Below, piece by piece: positions 1 to 6,028 of a DNA stretch of 9,341 nucleotides (its first letter is position 1; each line of letters starts with the position of its first letter). Origin of the DNA: Flavobacterium psychrophilum (lineage in GTDB: Bacteria; Bacteroidota; Bacteroidia; Flavobacteriales; Flavobacteriaceae); assembly GCA_945872875.1 (NCBI GenBank), contig CAMCBB010000068.1, forward strand, positions 1 to 9,341, read 5' to 3'. The notes below the pieces were generated by a model. It saw nothing but the letters and a program-made list of their open reading frames with translations, had not been told where the DNA came from and ran no database searches. The translations under genes were made by a program, and so were the position numbers.

Positions 1-723
1 GAATTAATGCGCTTTTTTACTCCGTTTGGAATTAAACAATACAATACCATTACGCTGAAAGATAAAACATGGGAAGACCGGGTGAGTTACAGACAAGATG
101 TTTCGGAATTGACGGCAGCCATGAGCAATCAAGAAGTTTACATTGGAACTTTTATTGGTAATTATGACAAAGGCGGACATAAAGTAAGTGTAAACCTAAC
201 CATTCACCCAGAGGAAGAAGTTACAATTGCAAAGCCTTCGGAGGTTATTCCGTTATTTAATACAAATAATATTATGGAAATGGCCGGACAAGAATACGGC
301 ACTTTATTTAACTCAGAAAAGGGATTAGAAGTAACTTTTAATCTTGAAAAAGACTTGAAAAATGCCCGTATTCGTTACATCACCACAGGACATGGAGGTT
401 GGGAAAACGGAGATGAATTTGTACCTAAAAGAAACTCCATTTATTTAGACGGGAAAGAGGTATTTCATTTTACGCCATGGCGAGAAGATTGCGGTTCGTA
501 TCGTTTGTATAATCCGGCTTCAGGGAATTTTCCTAACGGATTATCGTCTTCTGATTACAGTCGTTCCAATTGGTGCCCGGGGACTATGACCAATCCGGTT
601 TACATAGAATTAGAAGATTTAAAAGCCGGCTCACATACAATTCAAGTGAAAATTCCGCAAGGTGCTAACGAAGGTCCAAGTTTTAGTTCTTGGAATGTTT
701 CGGGGGTGTTACTTGGTAATTAA
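1..723 (+). CDS. PNGase F-like glycoamidase-family protein, 3' part (cut by left window edge)
   Basis: The frame is open from base 1 (Glu-Leu before the Met at 7), and that Met lies inside a segment resembling PNGase F 'RFITPY', so the true start is probably outside the window. PNGase F enzymes are secreted beta-sandwich proteins that cleave N-linked glycans from asparagine. Residue numbers here count from the Met at 7. The end of the N-terminal domain (about 1-70) is followed by the C-terminal domain (about 80-238). The stretch from C162 to W189-C190-P191-G192, with 'NPASGN' and 'SRSNWCPG', matches the disulfide-bounded loop of PNGase F ending in 'GWCPG'. 'DEF' (136-138) sits where PNGase F has its catalytic Glu206 in 'CAEWC', so E137 is the candidate catalytic residue, but the two flanking cysteines are absent. 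The region holding catalytic Asp60 is off the window. Family assignment is by remembered similarity and is good; activity and glycan specificity are not established. It converges on the next gene. Confidence 0.8.
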   Translation, partial: ELMRFFTPFGIKQYNTITLKDKTWEDRVSYRQDVSELTAAMSNQEVYIGTFIGNYDKGGHKVSVNLTIHPEEEVTIAKPSEVIPLFNTNNIMEMAGQEYGTLFNSEKGLEVTFNLEKDLKNARIRYITTGHGGWENGDEFVPKRNSIYLDGKEVFHFTPWREDCGSYRLYNPASGNFPNGLSSSDYSRSNWCPGTMTNPVYIELEDLKAGSHTIQVKIPQGANEGPSFSSWNVSGVLLGN

Positions 724-724
724 A

Positions 725-752
725 AAAACCTACAATTTTCATTGTAGGTTTT
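725..752 (-). terminator. Terminator hairpin between convergent genes
   Basis: A perfect 12-bp stem (AAAACCTACAAT, 725-736, with ATTGTAGGTTTT, 741-752) encloses a 4-nt loop. It occupies most of the 33 bp between the two stop codons. Read on the minus strand the stem ends in a run of seven T, which suits termination of the cystathionine beta-synthase-like gene. Read on the plus strand it ends in four T and then AT-rich DNA, so it can plausibly serve the PNGase F-like gene as well. Confidence 0.8.
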
Positions 753-756
753 AATC

Positions 757-2118
757 TTATTTAATTGATCCAATAATATCGTATTTGGTAATTATGTGGT
801 GTTTCCCATTATCTAAATCTACCAAAACTGCTTGATTGTCTTTAGTAAATAATTTAGAAACTTCTTCAATTGGAGTTCCTAATTTTACAATAGGATACGG
901 TTTACCCATTACCTCACGAATTGGTTTGTCGGCTACATTTTTATCTGTAACATAACTTTGAAATAAATCGGTTTCATCTACAGAACCTACAAACCCTGTA
1001 ATATCAATCACCGGAATTTGAGAGATTTTGTATTTACGCATTCTATCAATTGCGTGTGAAACCAATTCCTCAGTTCGAGCAATAATCAATGGCTTGTCAA
1101 TATGTTCTTTAATTACATCTTCGGCTTTAGTAACTTCTTCATCTAAAAATCCTCTTTCACGCATCCAATCGTCGTTAAACATTTTTCCAACATAACGACT
1201 TCCTGAATCGTGAAATAAAACTACTACTACATCGTCTTTAGTGAAATGCTCTTTTAATTGATGTAATCCTTTTACACAAGATCCTGCAGAATTACCTACA
1301 AAAATTCCTTCTTCCAAAGCAATTTTACGTGTATAAACAGCTGCATCTTTATCAGTTACTTTAGTAAAGCCATCAATAACTGAAAAATTTACATTTTCTG
1401 GAAGGATATCTTCACCTATTCCTTCAGTTATATAAGAATAGATTTCGTTTTCGTCAAATATCCCTGTTTCATGGTATTTTTTAAAAACAGAACCGTAAGT
1501 ATCAATTCCCCAAATTTTAATATTTGGATTTTTTTCTTTTAAATATTTCCCAATACCCGATATAGTACCTCCTGTACCAACACCAACTACAAAATGAGTA
1601 ATCTTTCCTTCGGTTTGTTCCCAAATTTCGGGACCTGTTTGTTGGTAATGCGCTAAGGCATTACTTGGATTATCGTATTGGTTAACATACCAAGAATTTG
1701 GAATTTCAGTCCCTAATCTTTTGGAAACCGAATAATAGGAACGTGGATCTGTTGGTTCAACATCCGTTGGGCAAACAATCACTTTTGCTCCAACAGCACG
1801 AAGAATATCCATTTTTTCTTTGGATTGCTTGTCTGTGATTACGAAAATACATTTGTAACCTTTCACGATTGCGGCAAGTGCCAATCCCATTCCGGTATTA
1901 CCTGAAGTTCCTTCAATTATGGTTCCGCCTGGTTTTAATCGTCCATCAGCTTCGGCATCTTCAACCATTTTTAGAGCCATACGGTCTTTGGTAGAGTTTC
2001 CTGGATTGAAGGTTTCTACTTTTGCAAGTACCAAAGCATCAATTCCTTCAACTACTTTGTTTAGCTTAACTAATGGAGTATTACCAATAGTTCCTAATAT
2101 ATTTTCAGAATAATTCAT
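757..2118 (-). CDS. Cystathionine beta-synthase-type PLP enzyme with C-terminal CBS-domain pair
   Basis: This is a cytoplasmic fold-type II PLP enzyme of the cysteine synthase/cystathionine beta-synthase family, which replaces the beta substituent of serine or a serine ester with a thiol. The PLP-binding lysine is K44 in 'NPGNSTKDR'. The substrate loop is 'EGTSGNTG' (69-76), the phosphate-binding loop 'GVGTGG' (179-184), and 'GNSAGS' lies at 275-280. 'QYDNPSNALAHY' (147-158) is typical of the cystathionine beta-synthase side of the family. Residues from about 335 to 453 form a paired CBS (Bateman) module, often a regulatory nucleotide or SAM site in relatives. The 453-aa length fits catalytic core plus CBS pair. 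In place of 'EGIGYDF' of animal cystathionine beta-synthase it has 'EGIGEDI' (232-238), so serine sulfhydrylation or O-acetylserine use cannot be excluded. The start at 2118 is supported by the promoter just upstream. It is a single-gene transcription unit. Confidence 0.93.
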   Translation of the reverse strand: MNYSENILGTIGNTPLVKLNKVVEGIDALVLAKVETFNPGNSTKDRMALKMVEDAEADGRLKPGGTIIEGTSGNTGMGLALAAIVKGYKCIFVITDKQSKEKMDILRAVGAKVIVCPTDVEPTDPRSYYSVSKRLGTEIPNSWYVNQYDNPSNALAHYQQTGPEIWEQTEGKITHFVVGVGTGGTISGIGKYLKEKNPNIKIWGIDTYGSVFKKYHETGIFDENEIYSYITEGIGEDILPENVNFSVIDGFTKVTDKDAAVYTRKIALEEGIFVGNSAGSCVKGLHQLKEHFTKDDVVVVLFHDSGSRYVGKMFNDDWMRERGFLDEEVTKAEDVIKEHIDKPLIIARTEELVSHAIDRMRKYKISQIPVIDITGFVGSVDETDLFQSYVTDKNVADKPIREVMGKPYPIVKLGTPIEEVSKLFTKDNQAVLVDLDNGKHHIITKYDIIGSIK

Positions 2119-2136
2119 AATGTCTGTTTAATTTAG

Positions 2137-2167
2137 CAAAGATATTGATAAATAAGTGGTTTTGCAA
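2137..2167 (-). promoter_or_regulatory. Bacteroidota-type promoter for the cystathionine beta-synthase-like gene
   Basis: On the minus strand, TATCTTTG (2144-2137) matches the Bacteroidota -7 consensus TAnnTTTG exactly. A TTG (2167-2165) lies 20 nt upstream, within the usual spacing of the -33 element. The -7 box ends 18 nt before the ATG, giving a very short leader. No Shine-Dalgarno sequence is visible in it. Confidence 0.75.
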
Positions 2168-2177
2168 TACTGCAAAA
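2160..2177. repeat. Inverted repeat overlapping the -33 element (candidate operator)
   Basis: TTTTGCA (2160-2166) and TGCAAAA (2171-2177) are perfect 7-bp inverted arms separated by ATAC. The repeat overlaps the TTG of the promoter for the cystathionine beta-synthase-like gene, a position where a dimeric helix-turn-helix regulator could act. No T-run follows, so it is not a terminator. The regulator is unknown. Confidence 0.5.
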
Positions 2178-2193
2178 TTTATCTAAATGATTG

Positions 2194-2262
2194 CTGATAA
2201 CCCTGATGGGAGTGGCATCCTTTTTCTCTAAGAAAAAGATTGAACGGACAGCAGGAATTCAG
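2194..2262. ncRNA. Structured intergenic element, possible Flavo-1-like RNA
   Basis: The stretch has nested complementarity: CTGA (2194-2197) with TCAG (2259-2262), CCTG (2202-2205) with CAGG (2252-2255), and an inner perfect 8-bp hairpin CTTTTTCT (2220-2227) / AGAAAAAG (2231-2238) with loop CTA. The flanks 'GGGAGTGGCATCC' and 'GAACGGACAGCAGGA' resemble, from memory, an intergenic element recurrent in flavobacterial genomes and probably the Flavo-1 RNA motif (Rfam). It is more GC-rich than the bases around it. No protein frame continues through it. The transcribed strand is uncertain: no exact TAnnTTTG promoter was found on either side. The structure is directly visible; the family name is inference. 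Confidence 0.5.
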
Positions 2263-2291
2263 TATACTAAAATGCCGAAAGTTTAGGTTTC

Positions 2292-2318
2292 AAAAAAAAT
2301 TATTGGAAGAAATTCCAA
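2292..2318 (-). terminator. Terminator hairpin overlapping the end of the porin gene
   Basis: On the minus strand TTGGAA (2318-2313), loop TTTC, and TTCCAA (2308-2303) form a perfect 6-bp stem. It is followed by TAA, the porin stop codon, and then eight T (2299-2292). The hairpin therefore lies within the last codons of the porin, with the U-tract just after the stop. The stem is short, so termination may be partial. Confidence 0.6.
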
Positions 2319-4246
2319 ACTAATCCAAATCGAATCATGAAATCATGAAAGGGAAGATTTGGTGCCGAATAAAACTTATTTCCGGTCATAGAGGAATTAA
2401 AGTGCTCAGCTTTAAGGAAAATTCGAGTTTGTTTTACTCGAGCATTTACAAAGAAATCAAGCATTGGGAAATTACCAATTTGCTTATCTTTTTGAACAAA
2501 AAACTCTCCTAAGATTGGATTGTAATCGTTGGCATAATATTTAGAAAAATAGTTGATTGTGATACCGGTTTGAATAAACATGGCTCTTTTGAACACATAA
2601 TCGGAGTAATAAAGCGAATTGCGTAAGGTAATTTGTGGTACATTAAGAATGGTGTCTTTTTGATCTACCTTTTGGAATAGAAAAGTATTATCTAATCCCC
2701 ATTTTTTATACTTGAATTCTCGGGCAATTTTAAATGAAACATAATTGATGCTTCCTGAGTATTGCTGTGGAGTTACCAATTGCTGATTTACTAGGTTTTT
2801 AATATCTTGAAAAAAAAGGTGGTCATTTAAATTTGTGAATTGCACCGAGGCATTTACCCATTGTGTACTAGCGTTAACAGTTAAACTATTAATCTTTTCG
2901 TTTTTAAAACTGTTATACCAATTGTAATTCTCGTAAGAACTTTGGTTTAAAATGTAGTTATTATTTGGTGACTTGCTTATATTTTGATACTGAAAAGAAA
3001 GGCTATTTTTTGGGTTGATTGTGTAGGTTAAATTAGCATCTAAATTACGAAGTGGTTGTGTCGAAATAGAATTTGATAAAACTACCGTTCCGTTAAATTT
3101 ATTTTTTCTGTAATCGTATTGCCCGCCTATAGTGTTAATAACGGCTTGCAATTGACCAGGTATAATTATATTTCCTACTGTTTTATCAATTCCTGAAAAT
3201 GACTTATAAATAAAATTTTCTACAAAAAATTGAAATTTACCTAATGCTTTATTTTCATAGATTGCTCCTATTTTATTATATAATTTATCATAAAAAGTTT
3301 GATCATTAATATTTGAATTTAAAGATGCCGCTCCAAATCTATTAAATGGAGATCCATTAATTCCGATGGTTGAACTTATTGTAGCTTGGTTGAATTCGAA
3401 AACCTTATGTTCGTAGTTTAATTGATTTGTAATCAATAGATTATTTTGATGATCTTTTGAATTAATTCGAAATGTTTGATCAATAAATACACGTTTCCCT
3501 TTTAAGAAAGATTTAGCATCTATTAAAAATACTTGTAATCTTGGTCGATTATCATATAATGGATCATTATCGTCAAAATATTCTGGCTGAGTTAATCCAC
3601 CATTTTCACCATTTAGTAAATCTTGACCGGTAAAATGAAAGTTAAATCCGTAGCGATTGTCTTTAGTATTATAACTTGTGGTAAACCTAAAATTACCAGT
3701 ACTAGATAATTGATTAATATATTTACCAATAGAACGCAAACCCTTAAATGCAATTGAAAAATTTAAATTTTTGGATGTGTTTAAAGTAATTAAAGCGTCT
3801 ACATTTTGACCTTGCTCCATTACGCTTTTATAATATAGTTCTGTTAATGGTGTTGCAACTGAATAATAATTAATATCGTTGGCCTCAATATAATTCATGT
3901 GTTTTGCCTTAAAGCCAAATTCTGGAAAGGGAGAAAAATTAGTTAAACCAAAATCTAAAGTTGTATAGGTTTGTCCTTCATTAGGAAAAGGCATTAAACC
4001 AAATAAATCCTTACGAAGGAAATTTAATTCGTAATCTTTTTTTATTGATAAAGTAGTATCTAAAATGATAGTATCTCTTTCAATTGAATAAATTTTGTAA
4101 GAAGTTATTGGAGCTTTTTGAGCTTTTTCTTTGGCTCTTTGAGCCTGTGTTTTAATTAAGCTTTTAGGCTTATCCGTAATTTCTTTTTCTTGCGAAAAAA
4201 GATTTAAGGAAAATACCAACATTAAAAAAGAAAATAAAACTCTCAT
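2300..4246 (-). CDS. Putative outer-membrane porin (Bacteroidota beta-barrel, Porin_10-like)
   Basis: The 648-aa protein begins with a signal peptide (MRVLFSFLMLVFSLNLFSQ, cleavage probably after about residue 18-20). A charged, alanine- and lysine-rich linker (about 20-45) follows, then 'YSIERDTIILDTTLSIKKDY' (about 53-72) and 'LFGLMPFPNEGQTY', which recall the N-terminal region of Bacteroidota 'putative porin' proteins. The rest, about 90-648, is a run of alternating polar and aromatic strands with no hydrophobic helices, and the chain ends in 'GLVWNFFQ'. This suits an outer-membrane beta-barrel. The solute is unknown. It lacks a plug domain and TonB box, so it is not a TonB-dependent receptor. 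It has its own promoter and a terminator in its last codons, so it is monocistronic although it lies just downstream of the susC-susD operon. Family call is good; transport function is inferred. Confidence 0.85.
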   Translation of the reverse strand: MRVLFSFLMLVFSLNLFSQEKEITDKPKSLIKTQAQRAKEKAQKAPITSYKIYSIERDTIILDTTLSIKKDYELNFLRKDLFGLMPFPNEGQTYTTLDFGLTNFSPFPEFGFKAKHMNYIEANDINYYSVATPLTELYYKSVMEQGQNVDALITLNTSKNLNFSIAFKGLRSIGKYINQLSSTGNFRFTTSYNTKDNRYGFNFHFTGQDLLNGENGGLTQPEYFDDNDPLYDNRPRLQVFLIDAKSFLKGKRVFIDQTFRINSKDHQNNLLITNQLNYEHKVFEFNQATISSTIGINGSPFNRFGAASLNSNINDQTFYDKLYNKIGAIYENKALGKFQFFVENFIYKSFSGIDKTVGNIIIPGQLQAVINTIGGQYDYRKNKFNGTVVLSNSISTQPLRNLDANLTYTINPKNSLSFQYQNISKSPNNNYILNQSSYENYNWYNSFKNEKINSLTVNASTQWVNASVQFTNLNDHLFFQDIKNLVNQQLVTPQQYSGSINYVSFKIAREFKYKKWGLDNTFLFQKVDQKDTILNVPQITLRNSLYYSDYVFKRAMFIQTGITINYFSKYYANDYNPILGEFFVQKDKQIGNFPMLDFFVNARVKQTRIFLKAEHFNSSMTGNKFYSAPNLPFHDFMIRFGLVWNFFQ

Positions 4247-4262
4247 AGCTTATTGAAAGGGA

Positions 4263-4270
4263 CAAAAATA
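4263..4270 (-). promoter_or_regulatory. -7 element of the porin promoter
   Basis: TATTTTTG on the minus strand (4270-4263) matches TAnnTTTG and ends 16 nt before the porin ATG. No good TTTG -33 element lies at the expected distance; the nearest candidate is TTTA (4290-4287). The site lies between the susD terminator and the porin start, which supports separate transcription. Confidence 0.65.
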
Positions 4271-4305
4271 AGGAAAGTTTATAAAGTAAATCATAAAATA
4301 AAGGT

Positions 4306-4334
4306 AAAAAAAAGACCGCCTTAAGGCGGTCTTT
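4306..4334 (-). terminator. Strong intrinsic terminator of the susC-susD operon
   Basis: Arms AAAGACCGCC (4311-4320) and GGCGGTCTTT (4325-4334) form a perfect 10-bp GC-rich stem with loop TTAA; arms and loop together are a 24-bp perfect palindrome. On the minus strand the stem leads into eight T (4313-4306), a classic rho-independent terminator about 25 bp after the susD stop. The plus strand has only three T after the stem, so it acts mainly in the minus direction. Confidence 0.9.
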
Positions 4335-4359
4335 AATTTATATACAAAATATATAACTC

Positions 4360-6015
4360 TTAGTTTGGAGCACCAGGTACCCAGAAAGGAGTTAAAGTAT
4401 TTAATGCAAAAGGATCTGTTGGAGACATTGCAGGTACATTAGCACTGTTTGCAACATACTCAGAAACTGGATAAACCAAACGGTATGGTTTTCTAGTTTG
4501 AGTTGCATTAGAAGAAAGTGGAGTCAATGGGAAACCAGTTCTTGTGTAATCAATATAAGATTCAATACCATTAATACCCATTAAAGCAATCCATTTTTGA
4601 TACATAATAGCATGTAATTTTTGAGTATTTGTACCAGCCCAACCAAAGTTTGGTCTAGCATTAATAGATGCTATATAAGTACCAATTGTAGCATTTCTAA
4701 ATAAGAAACTATCAGTAATACCTTGCTCAAATAAAGTTTGACCTCCTGAGAATAAAGATGGATATCTAACAGCTGCTTCAGCTTGTAAGAAACAAGATTC
4801 TGATAAAGTCATAATAAATCCATCAACACCAAAGAAATCTTCTGGGTATCCAGCAGCAGTTCCTGCAAAAATTCCAGCTTGATCATAAGGATTGATATGT
4901 CCAAGTGCTCCTAATCTAGATGGAGGACCAGGTATTGCAGTGGTAGGTCCAGCAACATCAACACTAGATGAACCTTGATTTACAGCTCTTCTAGGACCAA
5001 CAGCACCACCTTGAATACCACCTGTAAAAATACGAGCAGAACGAGGATCTGTAAGGTTTGGATAATTTACACCTGAACCTGCAATAATTTCTTGAGAACC
5101 AGCAGTAGGATAGTTAGTTGTAGCATAACTTTGTAAAGATTTCCAAGCATGTCCAGACATTGCAATGAAAGTTCTGTTTTGAATATTTGATTGATCTGTA
5201 TTGTAGAAATAGTTACTAATCATTGGAGTTAAATTATCAGCGGTAGCTCCACTAAATCCTGGATTGATGCTTACATTACCTGATAAGAAAGGACCGGCAG
5301 CTATTGCAGCTAATTTAGAATCTCTGTAAGTAGCTTTAGCTCCAGTACATTCAGACATACGTAAACATAATCTTAATTGAACAGTGTTAGCAAATTCAGT
5401 CCATTTAGTCATGTCACCTTCAAGCATTACATCATAAGGAGCAATATCCTCAACATTAGCAGGAGCATTAGCAATTAAGTTTCTTGCTTCTTCTAATTGT
5501 GTAATTAAACTTTGGTAAATTGCATAATCATCATCATACTTTGGGGTAACATTGGCATTACCTTTCCAAGCTTCAGAATAAGGAACATTACCATATAAAT
5601 CTACTAAATACTGAGTATAAAAAGATTTACAGATTTTAGCTGCAGCTACATAATTATCGTAAGTTCCATCAGGATTTGGATAATCAATAATAGCTTGGTA
5701 ATTTTTTAATTCTCTAAATAGACCATCCCAAATAGATGCATAAAAACCGTTATCTAAATTTAATTGTAACTCTTTATCAAATCCATTTCCAAAAGACTGT
5801 ACATTTCTTGTCCATGAATTCATAAATACGTTACCTAATTGGTTCATACTTCCAACTTGTACTCTGTAAGTAGAAACTTGTGCACCTGGCAAAAGTTTAC
5901 TTGGAGTAGCTTTGTCGAAGGTTAATTGATTTGGACTGTCATTAACATCCAAATACTGATCGCACGATAAGAAAGCTAATGCTAATATCGGCACTAAAAA
6001 TTTTAATTTTTTCAT
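4360..6015 (-). CDS. SusD/RagB-family substrate-binding outer-membrane lipoprotein (SusD-like_2 type)
   Basis: SusD-family proteins are alpha-helical, TPR-containing lipoproteins that form the lid of a SusC transporter and capture substrate at the cell surface. The 551-aa protein starts with a lipoprotein signal peptide whose lipobox is 'FLSC', with lipidated C18. 'CDQYLDVNDSPN' (18-29) is a typical mature N terminus, and its acidic residues may help surface export. Further family landmarks are 'SESCFLQAEAA' (about 403-413), 'QKWIALMGINGIESYIDYTR' followed by 'TGFP' (about 473-496), and 'PYRLVYPVSEY' (about 513-523). Length and motifs fit the nutrient-binding SusD-like_2 subgroup better than classical starch SusD. 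The start lies 13 bp after the susC stop, with an A-rich spacer (AAAATAAAAGAAA) and no Shine-Dalgarno sequence. Ligand unknown: no degradative enzyme is adjacent. Confidence 0.95.
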   Translation of the reverse strand: MKKLKFLVPILALAFLSCDQYLDVNDSPNQLTFDKATPSKLLPGAQVSTYRVQVGSMNQLGNVFMNSWTRNVQSFGNGFDKELQLNLDNGFYASIWDGLFRELKNYQAIIDYPNPDGTYDNYVAAAKICKSFYTQYLVDLYGNVPYSEAWKGNANVTPKYDDDYAIYQSLITQLEEARNLIANAPANVEDIAPYDVMLEGDMTKWTEFANTVQLRLCLRMSECTGAKATYRDSKLAAIAAGPFLSGNVSINPGFSGATADNLTPMISNYFYNTDQSNIQNRTFIAMSGHAWKSLQSYATTNYPTAGSQEIIAGSGVNYPNLTDPRSARIFTGGIQGGAVGPRRAVNQGSSSVDVAGPTTAIPGPPSRLGALGHINPYDQAGIFAGTAAGYPEDFFGVDGFIMTLSESCFLQAEAAVRYPSLFSGGQTLFEQGITDSFLFRNATIGTYIASINARPNFGWAGTNTQKLHAIMYQKWIALMGINGIESYIDYTRTGFPLTPLSSNATQTRKPYRLVYPVSEYVANSANVPAMSPTDPFALNTLTPFWVPGAPN

Positions 6016-6028
6016 TTTCTTTTATTTT

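Noticed and set aside
1919..2113. 64-codon open frame on the plus strand
   Set aside because: It lies wholly antisense within the well-supported PLP enzyme, has no promoter or recognisable domain, and looks like a by-product of the opposite frame.
2157..2164. TGGTTTTG on the plus strand as a promoter for the structured element
   Set aside because: It lacks the TA of TAnnTTTG and has no TTTG at the -33 distance.
2190..2299. A small protein gene in the gap between porin and PLP enzyme
   Set aside because: Stops interrupt the frames, no start with a plausible leader was found, and RNA-like complementarity explains the stretch better.
4311..4334. 24-bp perfect palindrome as a regulator-binding site
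   Set aside because: The GC-rich stem, the eight T that follow on the minus strand and its place just after susD fit an intrinsic terminator.
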